39,529 nucleotides of DNA, from positions 1-39,529 of the forward strand of contig NZ_JAGGCS010000006.1 of assembly GCF_022884085.1 (NCBI RefSeq), written 5' to 3'. The notes below the pieces were generated by a model, which was not told the origin of the DNA, ran no database searches, and saw only the letters and a program-made list of their open reading frames with translations. Of this stretch, positions 15,384-23,184 are shown piece by piece. Position 1 is the stretch's first letter. Every line of letters begins with the position of its first letter. Made by a program: the position numbers and the translations under genes. Source of the DNA: Paenirhizobium cremeum. GTDB lineage: Bacteria > Pseudomonadota > Alphaproteobacteria > Rhizobiales > Rhizobiaceae.

Positions 15384-16730
15384 TCAGTCAGTTTTCGCCC
15401 CTAGAGCCGCCTTCACGGCCCCCGCAGCCACCTCTAGCCGCGCATCCGGGCCACCATACCGCTCACTCATGCCGCCGCTGGAGTGGCCTAGGACAAGATT
15501 GCGGTCGAACTCCTCGACCCTTGCCCGGATTAGCCGGTCTTCCATCGTATGGCGGAGAGAATGGACAACAATCTTCGGATCGTCCGTCACGGTCCTGACA
15601 TGCTTCATGAGGCTGGCAGAGGCGACATCCGCACCCCGGACCTTGCCATATCGGGGGAACAATACGGCGCTGTCACCAGCGGCCTTCACGGCCTCTCTGG
15701 CAGCGTCCAAGGCTTCCCCGATCAATGGCACCCGCCGCACCGATCCCGCCGTCTTGAGGCGTCTATGGGCGTGGTGAACAAGATCGATATACGGCACCGT
15801 GGCGTCAAGCTTCACGTCGCTGACCAGAAGCCCAGTTACCTCACCGAGACGGCATCCGGTTCCCTCCAGCATCCGCCATATCTGCCACAGATCGGCCCCC
15901 GCATGGGCCTCTAGGCGGGCACAGATGGCTTTCAGGGTCTTGGCCGGGATTGGAGATCGCTCCTCTCTTGCCACCGTCTGGACCCGTATTTCCAGCCTCT
16001 GGAACGGGTTCAGGGCGTCACGCAAGCCGAACTCCGTTATACCGAAGCCGATCATGGCCCGAATGTCGTTCACGTATCGGCGCACGGTTGACGGGTTCAT
16101 GTCGAGATCACGAAGCATATGGTCGCGGACTTCGCGGGCATCTTCGCGTGTCAGCCTGTCAAGGGGCCTGTCTTCCTCGATAGCATGGGCGAGATAACCC
16201 ATGACACGCTCCAGCCGGAGGGTCTTCTGGTTCTCGTTTATGTCGCCGTTGATCCTCTCTTGAAGATAGAGCCGCTTCGCGTCTGCCAATGTCGGAGAGG
16301 GGCGGGGAATACGGCCCTTGTTTGCCACCAGATTGACCGCCTGACGCTCCACAGGATCGGAGAGACCGGAAGACAGGGCGCTATCCCGGATCACGTCAGC
16401 GGCCTCCGAGTCAGCCCCAGTCAACTCCCGGCCACCGACATAGACCTTCATGGCCTCCAGTTCGGAAGCCCTACGTTGTGCCAGACGGTGAACCTCAAGG
16501 GGTGTCAGATCAGCAACGGAGCGGACTGCTTCCCTCCGGGCCTCCTCCACCACTCTCTCAAATTCGGCATTGACCTTCGGGTAATTCCGCAGGGCTTCCC
16601 GTTCGGTCTGACCAAGGAGCCGCTTGAACTCTCGCTTGCCGATCACTTCCGCAGCATCTTTCGGGATGCGTCGACGGTAGTGGAATGTTCCTGCTTTGGT
16701 GGGGACTATGTGTTTCAGTCTGAGACCCAT
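15384..16730 (-). CDS. Tyrosine integrase of the tRNA-Leu element
   Basis: A 448-residue site-specific tyrosine recombinase. The N-terminus (MGLRLKHIVPTKAGTFHYRRRIPKDAAEVIGKREFKRLLG) is the DUF6538-type arm domain; a SAM-like core-binding domain follows (about 145-240); the catalytic domain (about 262-440) has Arg294 (GTGCRLGEV), His390 and Arg393 (VHSLRHTMED), His416 (VLGHSSGG) and nucleophile Tyr425 (MSERYGG). It starts 82 bases from the core in tRNA-Leu and points away from the tRNA into the element, the standard arrangement. All catalytic residues are present, so it should be active. Promoter and arm sites must lie in 16731-16811. Confidence 0.95.
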   Translation of the reverse strand: MGLRLKHIVPTKAGTFHYRRRIPKDAAEVIGKREFKRLLGQTEREALRNYPKVNAEFERVVEEARREAVRSVADLTPLEVHRLAQRRASELEAMKVYVGGRELTGADSEAADVIRDSALSSGLSDPVERQAVNLVANKGRIPRPSPTLADAKRLYLQERINGDINENQKTLRLERVMGYLAHAIEEDRPLDRLTREDAREVRDHMLRDLDMNPSTVRRYVNDIRAMIGFGITEFGLRDALNPFQRLEIRVQTVAREERSPIPAKTLKAICARLEAHAGADLWQIWRMLEGTGCRLGEVTGLLVSDVKLDATVPYIDLVHHAHRRLKTAGSVRRVPLIGEALDAAREAVKAAGDSAVLFPRYGKVRGADVASASLMKHVRTVTDDPKIVVHSLRHTMEDRLIRARVEEFDRNLVLGHSSGGMSERYGGPDARLEVAAGAVKAALGAKTD

Positions 16731-16741
16731 GTGGACCTTCC

Positions 16742-16760
16742 GTGTACCTCGTTGTGTACC
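16742..16760 (-). promoter_or_regulatory. Arm-type direct repeats before the integrase
   Basis: GTGTACC on the plus strand at 16742-16748 and 16754-16760 (GGTACAC on the integrase strand), period 12. The pair lies 12-30 bases before the integrase ATG, so integrase binding could also repress its own gene. Confidence 0.5.
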
Positions 16761-16787
16761 GGAAGGACTGCCTAAGTCTTGAAACTA

Positions 16788-16809
16788 TTGAGAAATCTAC
16801 GTTTCTCAA
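16788..16809. repeat. Inverted repeat between arm sites and core
   Basis: Perfect 8-bp arms TTGAGAAA and TTTCTCAA with a 6-base spacer, two bases from the att core. It may be an integrase or accessory site, or a stem just downstream of tRNA-Leu (minus strand); no clear U-run follows, so a terminator role is weak. Confidence 0.55.
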
Positions 16810-16811
16810 AA

Positions 16812-16832
16812 TGGAATGGTGCCCAGAAGAGG
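16812..16832. other. attR: right copy of the 21-bp core
   Basis: Identical to 9030-9050. Bases 16817-16832 are the 3' end of tRNA-Leu including CCA, so insertion leaves the tRNA gene intact. Confidence 0.92.
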
Positions 16833-16901
16833 ACTCGAACCTCCACGCCTCGCGGCACAGGTACCTGAAACCTGCGCGTCTACCAATTCCGCCATCTGGG
16901 C
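16817..16901 (-). tRNA. tRNA-Leu (anticodon CAG)
   Basis: On the minus strand the acceptor stem GCCCAGA pairs with TCTGGGC, followed by A and an encoded CCA. The anticodon stem CAGGT/ACCTG encloses the loop TTCAGGT, giving anticodon CAG (codon CUG). A long variable arm (GCCGCGAGGC region) and the T-arm GGTTCGAGTCC confirm a leucine class II tRNA. Length 85 with CCA. It is the target of the element at 9030-16832. Confidence 0.97.
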
Positions 16902-17160
16902 GACGAGGAGCCGTGTAAAGGCAGCGACTCGGACTGTCAACTGGCTTTTTGAAGTTTTCGTGTCGGATATCGCAAAGCAGGCCGAAGAGCCTTGGAACGA
17001 CGGGACCGGCAGTCTTGGAAAAGCCATGATATCGCGGAGGATTAGGCATGTTCGGGGACGGTGGCGCCAGGCATCGTCTTCCGGAAGGCAGGCAGAAAAG
17101 CGGCTGGACAGAAGGCCGCATCTGCCGGAGATTGCCGATGCGGGGAAGGGCGCTCCCGAT

Positions 17161-17177
17161 GTCCGTCATGGACGGAC
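17161..17177. promoter_or_regulatory. Perfect 17-base inverted repeat upstream of BA14K gene
   Basis: Arms GTCCGTC and GACGGAC around ATG, 23 bases before the BA14K start codon. It may be an operator or mRNA hairpin. Apart from it, 16902-17199 shows no gene. Confidence 0.4.
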
Positions 17178-17199
17178 GAATCTTCTGGCTGGAGGTAAC

Positions 17200-17667
17200 A
17201 TGATCAGATTGTTTGGAAAAATCCTGCTGGGGTCCTTCCTGGGCCTTGTCGGATTGTTGCCTGCCGTAACGCAGGCAGCGATGCCGATGACGCAGGTCGC
17301 GCCGCCCGCTGCAGAGCGGTCCGGCGTCGAAAAGGTGCAGGTTTACTGCGATGCGTATGGCTGCTACGAAACCCGCCGTCCGCCGGGCTATAGGCGGCCA
17401 CCGCCGCCTCCCGGCTGGGACGATGGCTACCGCCGCCCGCCACCGCCGCGGTGGGACGATGACTATCGCCGTCGGCCCCCGCCGCGCTGGGATGACGGCT
17501 ATTATCGTCGCCCCCCTCCACCGCCTGCCTATGGCATGCCGCCGGGACGCAACTGGAACCGTCACGTCCGCTGGTGCCTCGACCGCTACCGGTCCTACAA
17601 TCCACAGACGAACAGGTTCCTGTCCTCCAGTGGTTACTTCAGGGTCTGCCGGTCGCCCTATTATTGA
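17200..17667 (+). CDS. BA14K family secreted protein
   Basis: A 155-residue exported protein. An N-terminal signal (MIRLFGKILLGSFLGLVGLLPAVTQA) is followed by a low-complexity part with three Pro/Arg-rich blocks containing 'P-P-x-W-D-D-G/D-Y' and then the C-terminal BA14K motif (HVRWCLDRYRSYNPQTNRFLSSSGYFRVC). BA14K proteins, first described as a 14-kDa immunoreactive Brucella protein, are typical for Hyphomicrobiales; several are reported as lectin-like, but the role of this copy is not known. Start 17200 is fixed by GGAGG four bases upstream. A terminator follows at 17692. Confidence 0.92.
   Translation: MIRLFGKILLGSFLGLVGLLPAVTQAAMPMTQVAPPAAERSGVEKVQVYCDAYGCYETRRPPGYRRPPPPPGWDDGYRRPPPPRWDDDYRRRPPPRWDDGYYRRPPPPPAYGMPPGRNWNRHVRWCLDRYRSYNPQTNRFLSSSGYFRVCRSPYY
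17392..17520. repeat. Coding tandem repeat, three Pro/Trp-Asp-Asp blocks
   Basis: Three imperfect units of about 36-39 bases encode P-P-x-x-W-D-D-G/D-Y-x-R-R. Copy number could vary between strains without loss of frame. Confidence 0.7.
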
Positions 17668-17691
17668 CCGGCCCTGCAGCAATCCGGAAAG

Positions 17692-17716
17692 GGGTGGGCG
17701 AAAGCCTGCCCTTTTT
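17692..17716 (+). terminator. Intrinsic terminator after BA14K gene
   Basis: Stem GGGTGGGC / GCCTGCCC (two G-U pairs) with a GAAA loop, then five T. It ends at the stop codon of the convergent gene. Confidence 0.75.
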
Positions 17717-18027
17717 CAGTTTTCACCGGCATTGCTCGAAGCCGCCGTCACCCGGTCCGTATGACCGAGGTCGCGTTCGGGTTCGATGATGTCGCGCAGC
17801 CGTTGCTTCAGTTCCTTCGGTCCGGGAAAACCGCCGTCGCGCTTGCGTTCCCAGATGAGTTCGCCATCGACGCGGATCTCGAAATTGCCGCCTGTTCCGG
17901 GAATGAGCGCCACTTCACCAACACTCTCCGGAAAGGTCTGCAGCAGTTCCTGCGCCATCCAGCCGGCGCGCAGCAGCCAGTTGCACTGCGTACAGTAGAG
18001 TATGGTCACCCGCGGCTTGTCACTCAT
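17716..18027 (-). CDS. SelT/SelW/SelH family (Rdx) protein, Cys form
   Basis: A 103-residue thioredoxin-like small redox protein of the Rdx family. The motif YCTQCNWLLRAGW holds the CxxC redox pair (Cys instead of selenocysteine at the second site); ALIPGTGGNFEIRVDGELIWERKRDGGFPGPKELKQRLRDII matches the rest of the fold. The start at 18027 follows AAAGGAACG. Predicted cytoplasmic. Its substrate is unknown. It is convergent to the BA14K gene and divergent from DoxX, with about 150 bases between the latter two starts. Confidence 0.92.
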   Translation of the reverse strand: MSDKPRVTILYCTQCNWLLRAGWMAQELLQTFPESVGEVALIPGTGGNFEIRVDGELIWERKRDGGFPGPKELKQRLRDIIEPERDLGHTDRVTAASSNAGEN

Positions 18028-18176
18028 CGTTCCTTTTCCTCGTTACGTCTTCACGATAAAGTCAACTATTAAAGTCATGTTTTTATCGAGGCATGCTTGA
18101 GCCTGGCTGTCTTTGCAGCCATTAGCATAACCGCAACAAACTGAGACCCGGAACGCAAAAATCAAGGAGTGCCGAC

Positions 18177-18623
18177 ATGTCCAACCCTGTTGACCGCAAT
18201 CGGCTGATTGTCCCTCAGCTTCGCCCTGTCTACGCCGCCGGCTACGAGACGGTGGAGACCGTGCTCCGCGTCGTCGCCGGCGTCCTGCTGGTGACCCATG
18301 GCTACGGCAAGATCATAAATCCGTTCGGCGCCGTGGGAATGGTCGAGAGCCTCGGTTTTTATCCCGGCGTTTTCTGGTCTCCCCTTCTCTCGGCGACCGA
18401 ATTCTTCGGTGGCATTCTGGTCGCCGTCGGCCTCTTCACACGCCCCGCCGCCTTCGCGGCGATGATCGTGCTGCTGGTCACGGTCTATTTCCACTGGATC
18501 GTCAAGGCGGAAGGCCTGGGTGGGGCTGAAAAATCGATCCTCTGGGCGGCGATCTTCCTGTTCTTCTCGATCCGTGGCGGCAATCGCCAGTCGGTTGACG
18601 GGTGTCTCGGAAAAGTCTTCTGA
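18177..18623 (+). CDS. DoxX family membrane protein
   Basis: A 148-residue inner-membrane protein with four hydrophobic helices (about 27-45, 62-80, 85-105, 115-130). VLRVVAGVLLVTHGYGKI, FYPGVFWSPLLSATEFFGGILVAVGLFTRPAAFAAMIV and SILWAAIFLFFSIRGG are the DoxX family pattern. DoxX-type proteins are linked to quinone/thiol redox or sulfur metabolism in some organisms, but most members have no assigned reaction. AAGGAGTG precedes the ATG at 18177. It is followed by the amidotransferase gene on the same strand after 88 bases. Confidence 0.93.
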   Translation: MSNPVDRNRLIVPQLRPVYAAGYETVETVLRVVAGVLLVTHGYGKIINPFGAVGMVESLGFYPGVFWSPLLSATEFFGGILVAVGLFTRPAAFAAMIVLLVTVYFHWIVKAEGLGGAEKSILWAAIFLFFSIRGGNRQSVDGCLGKVF

Positions 18624-18711
18624 GGCCGGGCCGCAAGCATCGTGGCATGCCCTTGAAGAGCGCCGCCGGTCGTGGTCATCTCCGTGGTGGGCGAGTCGGC
18701 GGAGACGGACA

Positions 18712-19422
18712 ATGCGCGTGGCGATCATCGAAAACACCCGATATTCGGATCCGGGCCAGGTGGGTATAGCGCTCGCCGAAGCCGGAGCGACAATCGAGGC
18801 GATTCGTGCCTATGCCGGCGAACCGCTGCCGGCGACCATTCATGGGCACGACGCCCTCGTTGTCTTCGGCGGCGAGCAGAATGCGCGTGACGACGAGAAG
18901 CATCCCTATCTGCCGGCGCTGGCGACGCTGATGCGCGACTTCGGCGATGCCGGCAAGGCCGTGCTCGGCATCTGCCTCGGCAGTCAGGTGCTGGCGCGGG
19001 CCTATGGCGCCGAGAACCTAATCGGAGCGGCGCCTGAATTCGGCTGGCATACGGTTTCCCCCACCGAGGAGGGACGGAGCGATCCGGTGATTTCGGCCGC
19101 CGCCGCAGCGCCGGGGGAAGGCTTTGTTTCCTTCCAGTGGCATGACGACACGTTCACCCTGCCTCCGGGCGGCGTGCACCTCGCCGGCAATGCCGCAGCC
19201 GTCAACCAGGCCTTCCGCGTCGGACGCGCCGCCTATGGCATGCAGTTTCATTTCGAGGCGAACCGCGCGGTGGTTGCGGAATGGAGCCGGCTTTTCCCGG
19301 AGCATGTCGAACGCAAGGAACCGGGCTGGCTTGTGCGCCACTCGCAATATGCCGCGGCCCATGGCCCGGCCGCCGAAGCGGCGGGTCTTGCGATCGCCCG
19401 CGCCTGGGTCTCGCGCATCTGA
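18712..19422 (+). CDS. Type 1 glutamine amidotransferase
   Basis: A 236-residue class I glutamine amidotransferase (GMP-synthase-like GATase1 domain). ALVVFGGEQNARDDEKHPYLPAL, the nucleophile elbow GICLGSQVLARAYG with Cys88, and the His180/Glu182 pair in GMQFHFEAN give a complete catalytic triad. It is a stand-alone domain, as in YbaC/GuaA-like homologues whose acceptor is usually unknown. It may hydrolyse Gln or gamma-glutamyl compounds. Start 18712 follows GGAGA; earlier in-frame codons give sequence unlike the family. The acetyltransferase gene starts 26 bases after its stop, so both are probably one operon. Confidence 0.92.
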   Translation: MRVAIIENTRYSDPGQVGIALAEAGATIEAIRAYAGEPLPATIHGHDALVVFGGEQNARDDEKHPYLPALATLMRDFGDAGKAVLGICLGSQVLARAYGAENLIGAAPEFGWHTVSPTEEGRSDPVISAAAAAPGEGFVSFQWHDDTFTLPPGGVHLAGNAAAVNQAFRVGRAAYGMQFHFEANRAVVAEWSRLFPEHVERKEPGWLVRHSQYAAAHGPAAEAAGLAIARAWVSRI

Positions 19423-19447
19423 CGGCAAGGCGAGCGGGAGGAAGGAG

Positions 19448-20005
19448 ATGACGGCGAGCGAACGGGAAAAGATGGCCGCCGGCCTCTGGTACAACTGCAT
19501 CGATCCGGAACTCGACCGCCTGCGCCTTCGGGCACGCGAGGCCGTTCATGGCCACAATACCATGCCACCTGCGCAGCGTGGTTGCGCGGCGCCGGACCTC
19601 GTGCAGCTCTTCGCCGGCTTCGGCGACGGCGCCTTTGTCGAAGCGCCCTTTCATTGCGGATACGGGTTCAACATCATGCTCGGCGAACGGGTCTATATCA
19701 ATGCCGGCTGCGTGATCCTCGACAGCGCGCCCGTTGTGATCGGCGATGGGTGCATGCTGGGACCCGCCGTGCAGATCTATTGCGCCGAGCACCACAAGGA
19801 CACCGCCCAGCGCGCCGCGGGCATCGAGATCGCCAGGCCCGTGACCATCGGCAAGGACGTCTGGATCGGCGGAGCGGCGGTCATTCTTGCCGGCGTCACC
19901 ATCGGCGACGGTGCGATCGTCGGTGCCGGTGCCGTGGTGACCCGCGACGTTCCGGCGGGCGTAACCGTTGTCGGCAATCCGGCGAAGCCTTTGCCGCGCC
20001 CGTGA
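19448..20005 (+). CDS. Sugar O-acetyltransferase (Maa/LacA/NodL type)
   Basis: A 185-residue acetyl-CoA-dependent O-acetyltransferase with left-handed beta-helix hexapeptide repeats. The N-terminal Mac domain (EREKMAAGLWYNCIDPELDRLRLRAREAVHGHN) is followed by hexapeptide turns (FNIMLGERVYINAGCVILDSAPVVIGDGCMLGPAVQIY), the catalytic His in AEHHKD, and PVTIGKDVWIGGAAVILAGVTIGDGAIVGAGAVVTRDVPAGVTVVGNPAK. Close to maltose/galactoside acetyltransferase and NodL. Nothing here links it to Nod-factor genes. GAAGGAG lies directly before the ATG at 19448. Confidence 0.93.
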   Translation: MTASEREKMAAGLWYNCIDPELDRLRLRAREAVHGHNTMPPAQRGCAAPDLVQLFAGFGDGAFVEAPFHCGYGFNIMLGERVYINAGCVILDSAPVVIGDGCMLGPAVQIYCAEHHKDTAQRAAGIEIARPVTIGKDVWIGGAAVILAGVTIGDGAIVGAGAVVTRDVPAGVTVVGNPAKPLPRP

Positions 20006-20098
20006 GAAGGCACGGGCGCCCGACACATTGACCCGTGTCAATTCGCGGCGCATCGTTTGCGCTATGGTGGCATCCGTTCTGTTCCCTGGAAGATATCC

Positions 20099-20674
20099 AT
20101 GAGCCTTTTCGCCTTTGCCGCCGCCGTGCTTCTTCTTCTGTTGACGCCCGGACCGACCAATACCCTGCTGGCGCTGTCCGGCGCGGCGAAAGGCGTGCGG
20201 CGTTCCATGCCGCTGATGGGCGGAGAGCTTGCCGGCTACATGACCACGGTCACTCCGCTCGCCACCTTCGCGGGCCCCTGGCTGGAAGGTCAGCCGCTTC
20301 TCGCCGATATCGTGCGTCTCTGCGCCGCCGCCTGGGTGCTGATGCTCGCCGCCAGGCTCTGGATCATGCCGGTGGCGTCGGCGAATGAAACGCATATCGA
20401 TGCGCGCGCCGTCTACTGGACCACGGTCATGAATCCCAAGGGCCTCATCATCGGCCTCGTGCTGGTCCCGCCGGCGGGCTTCCTCGCAACCATCGCCTAT
20501 CTCGGCGTGCTAGCGGGGCTGATCCTCCTGGTCGCAAGCTTCTGGCTTGGCTTCGGCGCGGCGATCCTGCGGCTGATCGCCCGGCGGCATCCGGCGCTTG
20601 TCGGACGCATGGCCGCCGGGTTTCTTGTCTTCTTCGCCGTTGCCCTGACCGGTCAGGCGGTCGGCTGGGTGTGA
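20099..20674 (+). CDS. LysE family transporter
   Basis: A 191-residue inner-membrane exporter of the LysE/RhtB superfamily, which releases amino acids or related compounds. The start MSLFAFAAAVLLLLLTPGPTNTLLALSGAAKG has the family's 'TPGP' motif; about five to six hydrophobic helices follow, including TTVMNPKGLIIGLVLV (the NPK motif). Start at 20099 is chosen over an upstream in-frame one because the family begins with this helix. Substrate not predictable. An inverted repeat ATTGAC/GTCAAT lies at 20027-20042 upstream and could be regulatory. Confidence 0.9.
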   Translation: MSLFAFAAAVLLLLLTPGPTNTLLALSGAAKGVRRSMPLMGGELAGYMTTVTPLATFAGPWLEGQPLLADIVRLCAAAWVLMLAARLWIMPVASANETHIDARAVYWTTVMNPKGLIIGLVLVPPAGFLATIAYLGVLAGLILLVASFWLGFGAAILRLIARRHPALVGRMAAGFLVFFAVALTGQAVGWV

Positions 20675-20825
20675 CCGTTTCACCCCGTTCATAGCAGGCA
20701 CGCCATCGGGGAAGCAGTCTTTCGAGACCCAGCGCCAAAACACGCGGCCCCTTTTCGAGGCTTCGAGGAGCGGTTACAGCTTCGGGGAACATTGCTCGCC
20801 ACAGCGTATTGCGAAAGGACATTCG

Positions 20826-21317
20826 ATGGACCGTGCCCATGATCCGAGCCAGTTGGAAATGGTGGTGCTGATGACACCGGACATGGCGAATTTTTCCGGC
20901 AAGGTGCATGGCGGCGCGCTGCTGAACCTGCTCGACCGGGTGGCCTATTCCTGCGCCTCGCGCTTTTCCCAGCAATATGCCGTGACGCTCTCGGTCGATC
21001 AGGTGGTGTTCCGCCAGCCGATCCATGTGGGCGAGCTCGTGACCTTCCGCGCCTCGGTCAATTTCGCCGGCCGCACCTCGATGGAAATCGGCATCCGGGT
21101 GGAGGCCGAGAATATCCGGACCGGCGAGCGGCGCCACACCAATTCCTGTTATTTCACCATGGTGGCCGTCGATGCCGAAGGCAAGCCGACGGCGGTGCCG
21201 GAGCTCGTGCTCGATACGGAGGCCAAGCGGCGGCGCGCCCGACAGGCCGTCGAACGGCGCACGCTGCGTCACGAATTCGAGACGCGTTTCCGGGAGGTCA
21301 AGGAAGGCAACGATTGA
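20826..21317 (+). CDS. Acyl-CoA thioesterase, hotdog fold
   Basis: A 163-residue cytoplasmic thioesterase of the YciA/BACH hotdog group. MTPDMANFSGKVHGGALLNLLDRVAYSCASRFSQQYAVTLSVDQVVFRQPIHVGELVTFRASVNFAGRTSMEIGIRV is the family core with the catalytic Asp in LLDRVAY and the conserved HGG turn. It hydrolyses acyl-CoA to free acid; chain preference cannot be read. The C-terminal 35 residues are a charged tail (EAKRRRARQAVERRTLRHEFE). Start 20826, about 150 bases after the LysE gene. Confidence 0.93.
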   Translation: MDRAHDPSQLEMVVLMTPDMANFSGKVHGGALLNLLDRVAYSCASRFSQQYAVTLSVDQVVFRQPIHVGELVTFRASVNFAGRTSMEIGIRVEAENIRTGERRHTNSCYFTMVAVDAEGKPTAVPELVLDTEAKRRRARQAVERRTLRHEFETRFREVKEGND

Positions 21318-21380
21318 CCAGGCGCCCGTGCCGGTCCTGCCACCGGTCGCGGGGATCGCGCGGCGGGCGGACCCGTCCGC

Positions 21381-21758
21381 TCAGGCTGTCGCGGCCGTCT
21401 CGTCCTCGACCGGCGCCTCGGGGGCATTCTTCTTGATGGACTCGGCGCAGTTCCTGGCGCTCGATTTCGAAGAATAGGTTTCGGACCGGACCAAGATCTC
21501 GCCGTTTGCCGCGCGGAAACGGACAAAGGTCTCTCCGCTCTTCGCCGCGTCGATTTCGAAGCGATAGCCGCTGCCGGTTTCTTCCTTCGTCAGGTCGACG
21601 ATGGCCGCGCCGGGGGCGTTCTTCTTGATGGATTCGACGCAGTTCTTGGCGCTTGCCTTGGCCGCGTAGTTTTCCGACCAGACCATGACTTCCGAATTGT
21701 AGACGAACTGAACGCGGAACTCGCCTTTTTCATTCTTCAGGATCTTGAACTTGTGCAT
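21381..21758 (-). CDS. YegP-like protein with two DUF1508 repeats
   Basis: A 125-residue cytoplasmic protein with two DUF1508 units: residues about 1-55 (HKFKILKNEKGEFRVQFVYNSEVMVWSENYAAKASAKNCVESIKKNAPGA) and 60-115 (YRFEIDAAKSGETFVRFRAANGEILVRSETYSSKSSARNCAESIKKNAPEA). DNA of the two units is still similar around the 'C-x-x-S-I-K-K-N-A-P' end, showing internal duplication. Function not established. The start at 21758 follows GGAGGAAAC, a strong ribosome site; an ATG five codons earlier is possible. Confidence 0.92.
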   Translation of the reverse strand: MHKFKILKNEKGEFRVQFVYNSEVMVWSENYAAKASAKNCVESIKKNAPGAAIVDLTKEETGSGYRFEIDAAKSGETFVRFRAANGEILVRSETYSSKSSARNCAESIKKNAPEAPVEDETAATA

Positions 21759-21990
21759 GTTTCCTCCGAACACTCAAGTAGTTGCTGTTCTCAGCCGGCA
21801 ACTACCAGGAATACTTAGAATGCAATTGCAGGAAGCACAAGACGGACGTCGGCCGGGTCGTTGGATCGAATGCGACCGATGTGATTAGTGGCATGGAAAG
21901 CCTGCAGCCAAGGTTCCCTTTCCCGTTAACGGCTCGCTCAGTTTTGCCGGCCAGTCTCGCCGCGAAACAGAAGGGAAGGAAGGACGGCGG

Positions 21991-22980
21991 ATGGCGAAGC
22001 GGGATCGGGAATGCGGGAAATTCCTGCCGAAAATGCTGATCGGCCTCGCGGGCGTTCTGACCGTCTTTCCAGCCGCGCCGGCTCTCGCCTGGACCCAGGT
22101 CGAGATCGATGCCGCGATTGCCACGCTTGACACGCCCGAGGCCCGGCTTTGCCCCGAATCGAACGGTTCGAAGCTCGAGCTTCCTTACGAGATCAAGGAC
22201 ATCAACGGCGATGCCGTCGATGAGATCGTCGTTCACCGGCGGGCCAGCGGTGCGGCGAGCTGTTTCGGCCATGCCGGCTCGGAAATCGGCCTCCTGATCG
22301 CGGACGGAAAGGGTGGCTGGACCGACGCCTTTGGCTTTCCGGGTTCCGATCTCGCCTTCCATCCGCGCACCGACAGCGACTGGCCGGATGTCGAGATCCT
22401 CGGTCCCGGCTTCTGCTTTCCCGTCTGGCGCCACCATGAGGGCAGCTACGGCATCTGGCGTACCTGCGAGGACGGAAAACTCGTCTATGCCGAGGGCCTG
22501 CGCGACAGCGCCGTGCCGAGCGGTGTGACAAAGGCGAAGCCGGTGAGCCATCCGGGCAGCAACGGCATCGGCACGCTCTCCCCCGTCGAGGTGATCGACA
22601 TTGCCTCCCTCGACGGCATTCCCTACGACCACAACGGCTCCATCATGATCGTCGACGGCGCGAAGGGGGTTATCGTCTATGACCGGCCCAAAAGCTCGAT
22701 TGCCGGCACCGTCAAGCGCGGCACCGTGCTCTTCCGGGGCAAGCCGTGGGACATGAACAATCCTGACGGCGCCCTGATCGACGGCGTCGCCCATACCTTC
22801 AAGAAGGGATGCGACGCGACCGAATATCCCGTGCGTGGCCGCTACCACGTCATGTACGGCATGTCGCAGTTCATGCTCGAAGGGGCGGCCCCGGTGCGCT
22901 CCAAGGCCAATTGCGATATCACCGGCCACTCCATGACCAGCGGCAATGCCAAGCTGAAGTTCGATATCGCCTGGGATTGA
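21991..22980 (+). CDS. Secreted hypothetical protein
   Basis: A 329-residue exported protein. The signal peptide is KFLPKMLIGLAGVLTVFPAAPALAW, cleaved near residue 33. The mature part contains about seven Cys (for example LCPESNG, SCFGHAG, GFCFPVW, RTCEDGK, KKGCDATE, ANCDITG), which suggests disulfides in the periplasm. The stretch EIKDINGDAVDEIVVHRR looks like a single FG-GAP/VCBS-like calcium-binding motif. No family I can name. It has its own terminator-like hairpin just after the stop. Confidence 0.75.
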   Translation: MAKRDRECGKFLPKMLIGLAGVLTVFPAAPALAWTQVEIDAAIATLDTPEARLCPESNGSKLELPYEIKDINGDAVDEIVVHRRASGAASCFGHAGSEIGLLIADGKGGWTDAFGFPGSDLAFHPRTDSDWPDVEILGPGFCFPVWRHHEGSYGIWRTCEDGKLVYAEGLRDSAVPSGVTKAKPVSHPGSNGIGTLSPVEVIDIASLDGIPYDHNGSIMIVDGAKGVIVYDRPKSSIAGTVKRGTVLFRGKPWDMNNPDGALIDGVAHTFKKGCDATEYPVRGRYHVMYGMSQFMLEGAAPVRSKANCDITGHSMTSGNAKLKFDIAWD

Positions 22981-22988
22981 GGAGCGGC

Positions 22989-23010
22989 GGGCGTTGAAAA
23001 ACGCCCTTCA
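22989..23010 (+). terminator. Hairpin after the secreted-protein gene
   Basis: Perfect stem GGGCGTT / AACGCCC with a GAAA loop, starting 9 bases after the stop codon. Only a short TT follows, so termination strength is uncertain. Confidence 0.55.
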
Positions 23011-23184
23011 GAAGCCCTGAAAGAGGAATTCGGTGGCGGCGGTGACGTCGTTGGGCCCCTACGCCTCTATCGTCTGTCTAAACGATCGACGCGGAAGGCG
23101 CTTCCGTTGTACCTATGGTGAAAACCGGCCGAATAGCCCGGGCTTGTTCGGAAGCGGAATGAAGAGGAGTGAGAACCTGTGTCC

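Larger units (their letters stand above)
9030..16832. mobile_element. Integrative element in tRNA-Leu(CAG), about 7.8 kb
   Basis: A perfect 21-bp direct repeat at 9030-9050 and 16812-16832 bounds this segment; the right copy is the 3' end of tRNA-Leu, and a tyrosine integrase lies next to it pointing away from the tRNA. Contents from left to right: HNH nuclease, serine recombinase, small unknown gene, a 674-base non-coding stretch, a four-gene overlapping operon, RNase HI, a minus-strand unknown gene and the integrase. There are no structural phage genes, no relaxase and no visible replication initiator, so movement probably relies on a helper or on integrase alone. Confidence 0.9.

Noticed and set aside
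9030..16832. Prophage
   Set aside because: No terminase, portal, capsid, tail or lysis gene was found, so I call it an integrative element rather than a prophage.
20022..20042. Nested inverted repeats upstream of the LysE gene
   Set aside because: Arms of only 5-6 bp in GC-rich DNA; mentioned with the gene but not listed as a site.
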